From NCBI GenBank assembly GCA_000442125.1, contig KE546977.1, forward strand, positions 1,364,001-1,428,000: DNA of 64,000 bases, given 5' to 3'. The translations under genes and the position numbers were made by a program. Below are positions 1 through 11,270 of the stretch, piece after piece. The notes beneath the pieces are model-generated. The model was not told the DNA's origin, ran no database searches, and saw only the letters and a list, made by a program, of their open reading frames with translations. This DNA comes from Opeltia flavorubescens. Its lineage: Eukaryota; Ascomycota; Lecanoromycetes; Teloschistales; Teloschistaceae. Positions within the stretch are counted from its first letter, which is position 1. Every line of letters begins with the position of its first letter.

Positions 1-322
1 TTACACAATGTTTCAACGCCTTTGGCGTCGGCTGTAGTTGTATGACGTCCAACCATAACCAATTGAGAAACCGCCGAGTAGGTAGTCGTTCAAATGACAG
101 AGGGTATTGTCGTTATTGGAGAGTATGGCCGGGTATACTTTGCGGATCGAAACATCGTTCCCATGCTGAAACAGGCAATAAAAGTCGAACATGGGGAGCT
201 GATATACGTCCTGGGTGCTGCATGGAATCAGTAGACTTCTCACATTATACAATTCTTGACGAGACCCTTACTAATTGATTCGACTCCTGCCCATATCACC
301 TTGCGCCAGCTGCACATCTATC
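1..322. other. upstream region of the PhiA-like gene
   Basis: No coding model stands up here. The short open frames on both strands lack splice-supported continuations. It probably holds the promoter and 5' leader of the gene that starts at 323. Confidence 0.4.
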
Positions 323-1166
323 ATGCATTTCTCCACCACCTGCTTGCTCACCACACTATTTTCCTTCTCCCTTGCTCTGCCAAGGGCACCAGCTGCTATT
401 GAAGGTTTAACACCACCATCAGAGATTCCTCCAGAGAAGAAATCTGGCCGACTTAAAGTCACATACCAATTCACGTCGAATGCGGCCCCAAAGCAGTATG
501 CAAATGGGGGTGGTGATGATTTCACGAAAACTCCACTGGTCCCACTGAAAGCTTCCGGGCCCTTTACACTTAAGGCATACAACAGCGAAAGCCCGATACA
601 TCTTTTTGATATTGTTGCCTCGAATGACAAATTCTTCGTCGGAAACATGACACGCAGTCTATGTCCTCCAGGAATTTTGGACTGTCCGGTTGGGAATGTG
701 ACCGCGCTGAACGTTACCGAAAAAGGCGGAGCTCAACTAGTAAGTGATATCCTTGCCTCGGAATCGGAAGACTCTTGAATATCGTAAGGATGGTTGCTGA
801 TCTGGAATTCAGGACGTTGTCGTTCCAGGAGGCCAAATGATCTACGTTGGACCACGAGCGCAACTGAGATTCAACAACCCGCGAGTCCCAATTGCCGAAG
901 ATGCTACCAATGTCTCATTCGCCCTTACAGAAAATCCCGTACCAGCTCCTCCGGGGACTTCAGCCTTGATATTTTCGGGTGTAGGAAAAGCAACGGGATA
1001 CTTGGCCTGTCCGATCAGACCTGAAGGACCGTGGCAGGTCTTTGTAGGTCTGGCATCGGTTATAGACCAGTGGGTACCAGGTGGAGATGTGAGCAGATGT
1101 ATTGGCTTTGATGCACTTGCGACCAATTATACCAGCCCGGTACCTGCTGCGTATCAATACGTCTAA
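323..1166 (+). CDS. PhiA-like secreted cell-wall protein
   Basis: Two exons (323-739, 813-1166) with a 73-bp intron (740-812) keep one frame and give 256 residues. The start is the ATG at 323, because it opens directly on a hydrophobic signal peptide (MHFSTTCLLTTLFSFSLALP); the in-frame ATG at 275 would put a tail in front of it. The mature protein has FDIVASNDKFFVG near residue 95, several NxT/NxS glycosylation sites and a C-terminal block with C-x-GFDA followed by VPAAYQYV. The spacing of the SPIHLFDIVA block, the GQMIYV-type strand and the final C-GF-A block recall the PhiA/IgE-binding wall proteins of Aspergillus, needed for phialide and conidium development. The likely role is a secreted or wall-bound structural protein. 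The family call is moderate because only the layout matches. Confidence 0.6.
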
Positions 1167-1432
1167 GATTGAGTGCACTTGAAGAGCTCTTTCCCGACGA
1201 AGCGAGAATGCTTTGAATTAGATGTATCGATATTGCTTGTCCTGTCTAGCATGTAATGTGCCGAGGCCATTCCAGAATCCATGTATATAAGAGAGTCGGA
1301 AGGCAATTTCGAGGATCAATCCCCAAGTGTGTACGTGGATGAGCAGCTGAGAAATCCTCTTCAACGTTCATGAATCAAAAGTTTTGAAATGCTCTGTGAC
1401 ATGCAGGATGTGTGAGCAATTCGGGGGTATCC

Positions 1433-2650
1433 CTATGCGTCGCTCATCTGTTCGTCGTCATCCTCAATGTCACTTTCCCAGTCCTCATTTTCACCATTTT
1501 CACCGTCTTCCTCTTCTTCCTCATCAAGTTCGCCAAGCTCGGAATTCAGATCCCCTACTAATTCTTGTGCATGATCGCGTAGTCGCTCGTCTTCATAGTC
1601 CTGCACATGGTAGAGCCGCAAGCTATTCGTAAGCCAGTCTCGACTTGATACTAAAGCCGCTCTTGGGCCCGGATCTCCCTCTTCGTCACTCATGGATCGG
1701 CCAGCTGCTGAGGAGATATCATTTTTCCTCTTTTTCTCTGCGATGAGATACATGCACCACCCTCCGAGATACCAAGCCTCTACACTTGTATCGTCTTCCT
1801 CGATTAATCGCTCCAGGACTTCCAAAGCCTCGTCTTCCATCTCCGCTTCCATCAGGAGTCTTGATAAGCTGATCCTAGCAGGAAACTCAGGCACACCCTC
1901 GTCACCTGTCGGCAGATCTTTCCACAGATCTATACTGTCTGCAAGCGCCTTCCTCGCCTCTTCCAGTCGGGTCTGCGAAATCCTTACGTTTGCCAGCGTT
2001 TGCAAAACCTCTGGTGAATCAGGTGCAACAAGCATTGCTTCTGTAATCAGACTTTCACATCTTGATTCTGCATCCGATTCCCAGCTCAAATCGGTCATGT
2101 AGATTTCCACGATGCCGCATAATGCCGCAGCTAATTTCTTGCTTCGTTGTGATTTGGTTACAGAATCAGATGTGGATGTAATCTCGTTCCGTAGAACTAT
2201 GATGCCTTTATCGAACCAGGAAATGCTGTCATGCCCACCCTCCTCACTCAACTGAGCGAGCCAGAGGAATTTCTCGGCACCGCCACCTTGCGATTCCGGT
2301 ATTGATCCATCACGATCTAATTGAGCGGCCTTCAAAAAGAATTCACGAGCGGTGTCGGCATCACCAAGCTCAAGATTGATTTCAGCGACAAGATTCAAAG
2401 CTGGCAGAGCCTCGGATGTGAAATTTCCGTTCCCGGGTCTTAATTGATTGAGTGCTCGTTGTGCAATTGGGAGTGCTTCCTCTGCCTGGGAGGTCTGTGC
2501 TAGTGAACTTGCCTTTGCTAACAGCTCGCCTACTGTCTCAGTCGGTTTACTCAATTTCTTCGATGAGAGTTTCCCAGGAAGTACCCTGTCAAGATGTCCT
2601 TTTTGCTTTCGAGAACCCTTGCCATTTCGGGAAGGCCTTGATTTGGCCAT
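1433..2650 (-). CDS. acl4: Acl4-like TPR chaperone of ribosomal protein Rpl4
   Basis: A single exon of 405 residues starting MAKSRPSRNGKGSRKQKGH. The open frame runs upstream to 2746, but this methionine opens the basic N-terminus expected for the family. Helical TPR-like repeats fill residues about 50-330, and the tail is strongly acidic (runs of E and D ending DDDEQMSDA). A basic N-terminus, TPR body and acidic tail match yeast Acl4 (YDR161W, 387 aa), the chaperone that holds newly made Rpl4 and escorts it to pre-60S particles in the nucleus. It lies head-to-head, 213 bp away, with the RWD gene at 2864. A generic TPR protein cannot be fully excluded. Confidence 0.75.
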   Translation of the reverse strand: MAKSRPSRNGKGSRKQKGHLDRVLPGKLSSKKLSKPTETVGELLAKASSLAQTSQAEEALPIAQRALNQLRPGNGNFTSEALPALNLVAEINLELGDADTAREFFLKAAQLDRDGSIPESQGGGAEKFLWLAQLSEEGGHDSISWFDKGIIVLRNEITSTSDSVTKSQRSKKLAAALCGIVEIYMTDLSWESDAESRCESLITEAMLVAPDSPEVLQTLANVRISQTRLEEARKALADSIDLWKDLPTGDEGVPEFPARISLSRLLMEAEMEDEALEVLERLIEEDDTSVEAWYLGGWCMYLIAEKKRKNDISSAAGRSMSDEEGDPGPRAALVSSRDWLTNSLRLYHVQDYEDERLRDHAQELVGDLNSELGELDEEEEEDGENGENEDWESDIEDDDEQMSDA

Positions 2651-2863
2651 ACCGCTGGACCTCTGAGGAAGCTTTATAACATTGAGTAGGTTATCCTCGA
2701 CATCTTGGTTACTAAATTGGTAATATTTTGTGCATTGATTTTGCACAACCTATCCGACTCGACCGATTGGAGATTGAGTCGCTTATCTTATCATAATAGC
2801 CGCGTCAAATATCCCGTCTTGATCAATGATGTCCCCAATGCAGTACATCTGAAATATGGAAGC
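2651..2863. promoter_or_regulatory. shared divergent promoter, acl4 / gir2
   Basis: Only 213 bp separate the two start codons, so promoter elements must be shared or interleaved. Both genes act in ribosome biogenesis or translation, which makes co-regulation plausible. I recognise no specific motif. Confidence 0.5.
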
Positions 2864-3676
2864 ATGGGTAGAGAAGAACAGATCGAGGAGCGGGAAGTCC
2901 TCGATTCGATATTCCCAGACGAAATTACAGGTACATCCCCCCCTCCCCCAGTCCCCCAATCCCCTCTCCCCCACATACTAACCTCACCCGCAAACTAAAG
3001 ACATCGACGAAAAATCCTACCGCATCGCCATAAAGCCCGAGATCCCACAAGATGACAACAACGGAGATGTCGAACCTCGTACCGTATCCCTCTCAAATAC
3101 AGCAAAACCTACATACTGACAGTAATCACCCCAGCAACATTCCTCCTAACAATAACCTACCCCCCCTCCTACCCCGACTCACCCCCCCTCCTAGACCTCT
3201 CCCTCCCCCCCAACGCCCCCAACCCCCCACACATAACCTTCTCCACCGACCGCACCCCCCTGCTCTCCGCCCTCACCCCCACAATCTCCGAAAATCTAGG
3301 CATAGCAATGATCTACACCCTCGTCACCACCCTCCAAGAAAACATCGAAAACGTCATCCGCGAACGTGTTGCGGCTTTGCAGGAGGAAAAGGATAAAGAA
3401 GCGCAAGAGGCGGAGGAGAAGGAGAACGCAAAGTTTCATGGGGAGAAGGTTACGAGGGAGAGTTTTTTGAGGTGGAGGGAGGGGTTTCGGAAGGAGATTG
3501 AGGGGAGGGAGGAGGAGGAGAGGGTTAGGAGGGAAATGGTGGAGGCAAAGGGGAAAGGGGGGAAGAGGGAGGATAAGTTGACGGGGAGGGAGTTGTGGGA
3601 GAGGGGGATGGTGGGGAAGATTGAGGAGGAGGAGGGGGAGTTGGAGGGAGGGGTTGAGGGGTTGGGTGTTGGGTGA
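2864..3676 (+). CDS. gir2: RWD-domain protein, Gir2/RWDD1 family
   Basis: Three exons (2864-2930, 3001-3078, 3135-3676) with introns of 70 and 56 bp give 228 residues. The second intron (3079-3134) removes an in-frame stop, has a CTGAC branch site, and joins VEP to PTFLLTITYPPSYPD, restoring the RWD core. The N-terminus (REEQIEEREVLDSIFPDEI) and the YPPSYPD strand are typical RWD, residues about 3-115. The rest is a charged coiled coil with KFHGEKVTRESFLRWREGF, the mark of RWDD1/Gir2 proteins. Yeast Gir2 binds Gcn1 and the DRG GTPase Rbg2 on ribosomes. Exon 3 flips from C-rich to G-rich codons near 3350. Confidence 0.85.
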
Positions 3677-3812
3677 GGAGTTGAGGTCGCTGGCATGAGG
3701 TTTGTCTTCGTGTGGTGAATGTTGCTCTATGGTGGAATATTAGTGGAAGATGAGACTTCCAATGGATCGTATTATCATAGGTCGTTGCAACACGTCCGTT
3801 CATTCCTCGTAA

Positions 3813-5066
3813 TCATGATCCTGCCCCACGGCCCGCGCCCCCGCTACCGCCGGCGCCTCCTCCCATCATTTTCATAGCCCTGGAGTTCATTATTAGCTTT
3901 TTTTCTCCGGAGAGATTTTCATTGCCCAGACTTACATGTCACGTAAACTTGGGTCACTCATCATGGCACCGATGTCTGGCATTCCGCCGCCGCCGCCACC
4001 ACCCAGCCCCTGGGCCATTTCTCTTAATCTTGGGTTGTTCATGAGGCCTAAAGTGAATTAGCCTTTTGTGTGACTCAGCCATAGATTCCAAAATACCTTG
4101 CATAGCTTCTGGGTTGCTCATCAGATTCTGTGCCATGCTGGCGAACATTGGGTTGTTCATTAGAGCGCTTAAATCAGGCATTCCTCCACCTGAGCAACGA
4201 ATGGTTAGTGGGAGATGATCGTAGAAAAGGTACCGCTAGGCTTTACCTCTACCGCCTCCACCTCCGCCCAGCATTGAGGCCAAGCCGGACAGATCTGGCA
4301 TGCCTCCAGCACCTGCAGCTGCCCCTCTCGTCGGGCTAGTTGCGTCTCGTTCCATGCTTTCATCCGCATTCTCCTTCTCTTCTTCCTCGACCTTCTCTTT
4401 AGCCGTCTTGAAACCCTTCTTCATAGCTTCGCTGCCTCCATTACCCTCGTAGTCGATACCTTTCTGATACGCTTCCATGCTACCCTTGGCATCACCAAGG
4501 ACAAATCTCGCTAGTCCAAGTCGACTCCATGCTTTGGTGTATTTGGGATCTGCGCTGACGGCTAGCTCTGCATCAGCGCAGGNTTCCGCATGCTTGTGAG
4601 AGGCACTGTATGCTGCAGCGCGATTTGATAGATAGATCGGGTTCGTTGGTGAAAGGTTGATGGCTTTCGTGTACAGATCAATTGCTTTGAGGTAGTCCTT
4701 TTGTTGCATTGCCGCATTGCCTTGCGACTTGAATGATTCGGCTTCCGGGTTGGTGGGTGTTGGTCCCGAGGGTTTTGATGTACCCGCGCTGCCTTTGGCT
4801 CCACCGGCCGCGCCTGGCATAGGGGCTGTACTATCCTTGCCCTTGAGTTTCTCATAAACGCCATAGATACTGAGGAGAGATTGATCGCCGATTGCGTCCT
4901 TTAACGCAGCTTCGTCGGTGGGATCTACGTCGAAGGCGTCGGCGATGCATGACGTTGCTACTTCGATTGATTCTTTGTCTTCGCTCGAGACACTGCCATC
5001 TTTGAGGGACTTTGACAAGAAATCGGTTATTGCAAGCGCAAGGCGTTTCTGAGAGGTTGCCTGCAT
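3813..5066 (-). CDS. sgt2: Sgt2/SGTA co-chaperone of tail-anchored protein targeting
   Basis: Four coding exons (5066-4247, 4189-4097, 4047-3936, 3879-3813) give 363 residues with all phases closing. Domains in order are an N-terminal dimerisation domain (about 1-70), three TPRs (about 110-225, from EAESFKSQGNAAMQQKDY), a charged linker and a Gly-rich tail with the repeated MPDLSALMNNPMF and LMNNPRLREMAQGL segments of SGTA C-termini. Sgt2 takes tail-anchored proteins from Hsp70 and passes them to Get4-Get5. A single N at 4583 leaves one residue unread. The start may instead be an ATG at 5109-5111 followed at once by a 48-bp intron (5061-5108), giving MATSQKRL instead of MQATSQKRL. Confidence 0.9.
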
Positions 5067-5579
5067 ATTTTTTAGCTTGAGTCAACCATAGGCTATCAGT
5101 GCGAATACCATCTTGCGATTCACTGGACTTGTCAAGCTGGCTTGCGACACAAAATTCGGAATGACTATAGTTTGTCTATCTTTTGCGCTACGGAAAAAGC
5201 CGAATTAGAAGTAGCAGAGACCTAGCAGACAAGCGCTAGCGCGAGACGTCAAATCGTCGTGTCGATCTCCAATGATGTCATCATACGTTCGAAAGCAAAA
5301 TAAATTTTTGCTTTCGTGTGAGTCCAAGCTGAATTAAAATGCACGCACCATAGCTATCACTTTGCCGAAGACGATGATTGAAACCTCACAGCTGGTTTCT
5401 CATATAGCCTGAACAGGTAAGTTCTTCTTCATACGTCATTCTGCAATGTCCATCAGTACCTGAATTCAGCCCTATGTAAGGGTCCAAGGGTCTGCGGGCG
5501 AGGTAGGTTGTTTTCGTTCGCTAAGCAAACCTCTCTTCGTTGTCGAGATTCAATGCTATTCGGCCACGACAGAGTAATC
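5067..5579. promoter_or_regulatory. divergent promoter region, sgt2 / mitochondrial protein
   Basis: About 0.5 kb between two head-to-head genes. It contains the possible alternative first codon and intron of sgt2 (5061-5111) and a GACGTCA-like element near 5245. No other coding model is seen. Confidence 0.4.
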
Positions 5580-6860
5580 ATGTCTACTTTCAGAGCTACG
5601 AATAGAGTGGCTCGTAATTTACGTTCAAGTACTATCCTCCGTCAGATTCGCCATGAAAGTTCAAACGCTTCACCTACAAATTCTAGTAAAGCTCCGTCGT
5701 CTGGGACCAGTCTCAGTCATGCTATGGTAGGGGGATTAGCAGGAGGTGCATTGGTCTTTCTCGGCGGTTACAGTTATTATCACTTCTCAGGTAGATATTC
5801 CCTATCATGTTCACGCTCAATTCGTTCCTCCTGAAAATTTATAGGTGCCAAAACCCTTGTGAATGCCGCTCATACAACTCGTGGTACCGTGCAGAAATAT
5901 ACACAGCAATTTAAGGACGCCAACCCCGAGCCTTCAGAAGCTATCAGATGGCTTCGTTCTACCGCTCAATCATACGCAGGCCTCATTCCCGGCGCCCGTG
6001 GGTACGTCGACACCTTTTTTGACGACCTCGATGCTATACATCAGAAACACGGCAAGGAAGTCGACAGCATTGTGAAAGAAGCCTACACTGAGCTAAAGGA
6101 TAATGTCGCTTCGGAGGGCATGAGTGTTACCTCGGCGGTCAAAGTGTGGGAAGTGCTACAAAAATACATGGGTCATATCACTGAATTGGCCGGCGATGCT
6201 ACCGACGATATCCTCAATAACCACCCTGCATTGAAAGAGAAGGTTGGAGGCAATATCGACCAGCTGAAGCAAATGGGTGAGAATTACGGACCAGAAGTCA
6301 AGAAACAGGTCGACGAAACTTGGGAACAGGTGCGCAGTATCTTGAAGAATGGTGTTGGTGCCAGTACAATCCCACAGGTACAATCTCTGGTGCAAGACAA
6401 AATGCAGAAAATACGTGAGATGGGCAACAAGCTCTGGGATCAAGGCATGGAGAAGGCGAAGCCTCTGCTTGACAAGTCACCAGAGGTTAAAAAGATTGTC
6501 GAAGAAAACAAGGATCAGTTGAAGCAGGGCAATTTCCAGGAACTATACGAGAACATCAAAGAGAGTGTGCAATCCGGAGATACTGACAAGTTGAAACAAT
6601 ACGTCAGCAACACTGTCAATAAAGCAAAAAAATCAACCTCTGGCGGCGGTGGCGGTCTTGAGCAGTATCTGAAGATGGTCCCTGGAGGAGGCGAGATTGT
6701 CCCGAAGTTGACGAAGATGTACCAGATCACTCAAGAGCACGGGGAAGAAGCTGAGAAGATTGCCAAAGACGCACTCAAGGAGATTGAAGACGTTCTCAAT
6801 AGGAGAGTTGGCCAAGCGCAGGATCTGGCGAAAAGAGCACAAGAAAAAAGCGGCAAGTAG
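5580..6860 (+). CDS. mitochondrial membrane-anchored coiled-coil protein
   Basis: Two exons (5580-5790, 5845-6860) around a 54-bp intron give 408 residues. The start at 5580 was chosen over in-frame ATGs at 5508 and 5553 because it opens on an arginine-rich presequence ending near RQIRHESS. One membrane helix (AMVGGLAGGALVFLGGYSYY, about residues 48-68) follows, then roughly 330 residues of charged amphipathic helix with repeats resembling LEA or apolipoprotein helices (for example EVKKQVDETWEQVRSILKN) and a short poly-Gly loop. It looks like an inner-membrane protein with a long helical domain in the intermembrane space or matrix. I recognise a conserved style but no named family, so no function is given. 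Confidence 0.75.
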
Positions 6861-7097
6861 GAATAAATGCAAAAAAAATTGGACGAATATTTGTTTCTTG
6901 GAGAATGCATAAAGTAAGTTGAGTTGAATTGAAATACGTGACTAAGAGCTAAAAGCCTGCAAATGGTAAGGGTTTCTGTCCGACGTGACATGTCGACTGT
7001 ACCGCTATCTTTGTTGACTTATCGAAATTTCACCACTTCCTATTCCGCTCTTTTCTCTTTCAGGTCATATTCCTTGCCTCCTATATTGCGTACCATC

Positions 7098-7591
7098 CTA
7101 TGCGTTTTTCTCCCAAGCCGTTGGGTACCGTGCCATTTTCTTCCTACACTCACAATACGGCGTCCCGCAAACCAGACTGTTACTTCCCGGATTTTCCATC
7201 GCGGGATTATTCGTCAGGGCTACTTTCCCCTCAATCGTACAGTGCGCCAATGCGTTGCGAGTGCAGTATCTTGTCAACGTCCCATTTATGGGTCTTGGTG
7301 AGGAGCTGTTCTCCTCGGACAGCGAGAAAATGGGGCAGGCGAGGATCTAGTTGATGTGAAGATTAGTATGAGTCAGAAGTCATGGCTATACCTACTGTAA
7401 TTATAGTGCTCTGTAGGGAAATTTGGTGGGGATGGAGATGAATGATATCTTACATAGGGGTTCGTGGATATACGCCAGGGATGGAATATTGGCCCACTGT
7501 AGGGGCTGGCAGATCCCAAGAACGAACATATGGCAAGGAAAAGAGCTAGTAGGTGTAGCAGAGCTGACGGCGAGAGGTAGGACTTCGTCAT
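7098..7591 (-). CDS. small secreted cysteine-rich protein, two exons
   Basis: Exon 1 (7591-7454, 46 codons) encodes a strong signal peptide (MTKSYLSPSALLHLLALFLA onward to GSASP). A 107-bp intron (7453-7347) has a GTAAGA donor, a CATACTAAT branch site and a CTAG acceptor. Exon 2 (7346-7098) adds 82 residues and a stop, in the same phase. The mature part carries six cysteines (ILAC, RYC, AHC, VCG, YCEC) and one NGT glycosylation site. No single open frame shows the whole gene. A small, secreted, even-cysteine protein in a gene-poor region is effector-like, but I recognise no family and the intron needs transcript support. Confidence 0.5.
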
Positions 7592-8433
7592 GTTGGCATA
7601 TCAATACATTCAGAGGATTTGAACTGGCTTTGGCTTTCAGGATAAGGAGGAGGATCTAAATTGCTGGTAGGTGACCATTAATAATGGGTCATCGAAAGTT
7701 TTGTTTCATCCGACGCCATCGACTGATCGAACGATCGCATGTTCTGGGTCGCATTTCACGGGGCTTTCTTTCCCTGAAGCGTCCCTTCTCTAAGGTTGTT
7801 CCTATACCCGCGCATCGGCGGAAATCAGGGGGCATTCTTATTACGAAACATAATTACAAAGCAAACGAGATTGTTTCAAATACTTCGTCTTTCGGAATGC
7901 AAATATCGATGGATATCAGTCTGTTAGTTTCTCGCGCATTGGCGAATCCTAACATCCATAAACTTTTCTTACAAGATGTAATCTAGATTACGACGGTCTT
8001 AGCTTGAAGATTAGGTCTAGGCGAAAATGGACTTTCAGTATAGCATATACATTTGAAATTCCTATGCATATATACACATTTAACCTGCTTTATTGACGAT
8101 GAGTCAATCGGACCGGCGAAATGCGCCAAGACATCGACCTAGAGGTTCACTATGCCTTGGTGGGCACTAGTTCGTCGTGCGCACCTTTCTACACAAGAAA
8201 AGACCTCTGCCCCAGGCACTAGAGCCTTTCATGGAAGGAACAAACCTATCTTCACAGTAAGCTTATATGCATGACCTACGGCTTGATCTTATATCATTGA
8301 TTTCATCCCCAACNATGGGTTCTGGGTGCTTGAAAAAATCTGCATCAGAACAGTGGGAAGGCTATAAGGCTGCAGTTCTAAGATGCGGAGGTGACCTTAA
8401 AGTACGTCGTAAATCTTTGTCTGTTTTTGTTCG
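7592..8433. other. intergenic region before the HET gene
   Basis: About 840 bp with only short unsupported frames; a single N at 8314 lies in one of them. It would contain the promoters of the secreted gene on the left (minus) and the HET gene on the right (plus). Confidence 0.35.
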
Positions 8434-10574
8434 ATGTTCAATTGTTCCTCGGACAAGACCGATGTGTTCAGGCCTCATGATACAGACCATATCCATGAGC
8501 TTCACAATGTAGCGGCGTTGACTCACCCAGGCAGTGCCATAACCGACCGTAAAGACATGGATGGAATCATCGACATCACGAACGCTTCCGAAGCTGATGC
8601 AACGAAATCTGAAGACATGGCTATAGATGAAGCTGGTGGTGACTTGCCTATCGTGAAACATCGGAGTGGCTTTAGTGACAATGTATCGGACAATATGTGT
8701 ACAATTTACGGGGGCACGAGATTGGCCGCCGACGAACTTCGAATCTTATTTCTTCAGCCTGCGGGGGAAGAGACCGAAGATATAAATTGTCGCTTGGTCA
8801 CCATATCTCCAAGAACTAAGCCTGCTTACGAAGCTCTCTCCTATACCTGGGGCGAAAATATTGACAGGCGTATCATTTACGTCAACGGTCAACCTTTCAC
8901 GATCACGACAAATCTGTATGTGGCACTAAGATATCTCAGGAAAACCGAAGAGGCCCGTATCCTGTGGATCGACGCCATTTGTATCGATCAGAGCAGTGTT
9001 TCGGAAAAGACACATCAAGTAGGTATGATGAGGGATATCTACAGGAATGCTTCTGAGGTTCTCATGTGGCTAGAAGAATCAGACGGAGACATTCGCAAAG
9101 CCATGGCCTTTCTTAAGGAGAGAAAACGGTTTCAACTCCTAACCGAGGACGAACTTGACCCCGTTAGACCTGGACTAATCAAATTGTTCGAGAGACCATG
9201 GTGGTCAAGGATTTGGGTGGTCCAAGAATTCCTGGTTGCCACCAAGCCTCCACTTCTGGGATGTGGTCATGACTGGCTCCCATGGGAAGATGTCGAGGTT
9301 GGTATGATGAACTTGAAGCGGCAGCAGATACCTGGCGCAAACGCTGAAAGCTATCTTAAGAATCCAATGGCATTCCGCGACCTTGGATTCATGTCGTCGC
9401 CAACTGCTAAAGCTGGCTACAATGTCGAGGCGGTGCGTGGTAAGTCGATACAGCACTCCATGGCAATGAAGTAGCTTACATGGGAGTCCTAGATGCTTGG
9501 TCCACGCGAAAACAATCTTGGAGTCTGGAACACCTCTTAGCTGCAACTTACAGCCGCAATACTACCCAACCACATGACAAAGTATTTTCCTTGCTTGGAT
9601 TGACACCGGGTTACGTTATGGAGGAAGTGCCTATTGACTATGATCGACCATACACTGACTCTTACCAACGAGCTATGCTATACATTTTGAGACGAAATAT
9701 GGGCTTCCTCATCAATGCAATGCACCGTCCCAAAGCTGATGATATTCCATCTTGGTGTGTAGACTTTCTGACACCAGATTGGTCTAATTACGCGACAACT
9801 TGCGGCTGGTATCGGTCCATGGGAACAGGCACGGAAGACCCTGAAAGCCACCCACAATTTATGGTATTACATAGCCCTTCTCAAAGTACCATTGAGGTCC
9901 TTGGTACTTTCATGGGCTGTATTGATTATGTCCATGTGTCGAAGTGCGCACCACCAAACCTTACACCGTCGGAGAAAGCGCGATACTCGGGAATCTACAA
10001 AACGGAACGCCCGGATGCGGAGCTACAAAAGTTCTTGCATCGCCAGTACGATCGTCTAGTTGAGGATTTCAACAACTTCTATGAACTTGCACAAGCATCC
10101 CTCGTAAACTGTTTCAGCCCAGACGAAGTGCTCGAGATATTCTCCTCGGGCATAAGACAAGATCTGTACTTGGGGGAACTGGCGATGTACCGAAGAGAGT
10201 TGCTCACGTATAATTATCCCGCGCTTCACGAAAGAGCACAGGCAGACTTTGAAAGATATGGACACAGTCTGAGCTATCGTCGACTTGGATTGATCGCTGC
10301 AATCCTCGAAAATCTCATTGACAAAACTCTATTCAGTATGGATTCGGGCAACTTGGGACAAGCCGCAACCGCTGTTGATACTATAATGAAAGGAGATATG
10401 GTATGCTTCATTGAAGGGTGTCATGTTCCGGTCATCTTAAGATGGTATGCGAGCAAAGCGGCGTACAAGATTATTACCTTCTCATGGATTCCGTTCCCGG
10501 GAATTTCTTACCCAGAACAAGAGGAGATGTACAGATCAATGGATGAACATTCTCAGACTATCAAGTTGTGCTGA
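8434..10574 (+). CDS. HET-domain (heterokaryon incompatibility) protein
   Basis: Two exons (8434-9439, 9493-10574) with a 53-bp intron, phase 1, give 695 residues. The HET domain spans about residues 130-285 and shows its usual landmarks: YEALSYTWG, the strand before NLYVALRYLR, LWIDAICIDQ, then RDIYRNASEVLMWL and WWSRIWVVQEF. The C-terminal half has the common QPHDKVFSLLGL segment followed by poorly conserved sequence. HET proteins trigger cell death after fusion of incompatible hyphae, and many paralogues are thought to act in wider non-self recognition. The start is uncertain: in-frame methionines lie further down and the 5' side has an N. No partner gene such as a NACHT or SNARE allorecognition locus sits beside it. 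Confidence 0.85.
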
Positions 10575-11270
10575 TACGCGAGAACACGCGGAGGTTCTCG
10601 TGATATCGCTTCTCAGGGAGTGGCCTCGAAGTACTAGCGCCGTCTTTCTAGACCATTTTATTATTATTACTTCTTTTCGAACTTTCGCTCGATCGGATAC
10701 TATTACAGGTCGCGGTGAATCTCCGAGGTCCAATGTCAAAAGGGCTACCACGTACTTCTTGATATTACCGATACTATGTTCTTGATATAACATGGATTAT
10801 CAAAACTTAAGCCACCTAAGACATCCAGACTTATCGGAATTCTTCAGCTTAGAGTGTCATTTTCACGGAATCGTCATCGGTCGCGATTCTAAGATTGTGT
10901 ATATCTCTTCAATTCGGAACTTGATCACTATAGCATCTTGATCAATCCTTTGATAGGCTAAAAGAGTCCCGATTACTGGATCAACCATTCTTTTTTCTAT
11001 CAGGAATGGGGAGAGTGGTGAGGAGAATATGATCAGCCACTTTTTCAAATCAACAAAACAACTCCAAATAAATGTCAATCGCGGAGAATGTGCTCTTTAT
11101 TCTAAGAACATGGATGCAAAGTCACAGCTCAAAAACGTCAGGGTAAGCATTTAGCGGCTGGGACGCTTTCGTATGTTATATCGATCCAAGAAGCAACACA
11201 ACAATAGGAGTACTAAAGCAAACGTAGTTTTACGCGCCCCCAACGGCACAATCGGAACCTCCCCAAAACC
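10575..11270. other. intergenic region between HET gene and secreted gene
   Basis: Convergent 3' ends of the HET gene (plus) and the secreted gene (minus). Only short unsupported frames are present. Confidence 0.35.

Noticed and set aside
6963-7354. Overlapping plus-strand frames of 84-112 codons and a hydrophobic frame without ATG
   Set aside because: They lie opposite exon 2 of the minus-strand secreted gene and have no splice-supported start.
8267-8512. 81-codon frame upstream of the HET gene
   Set aside because: Interrupted by an N, out of frame with the HET gene, no recognisable sequence.
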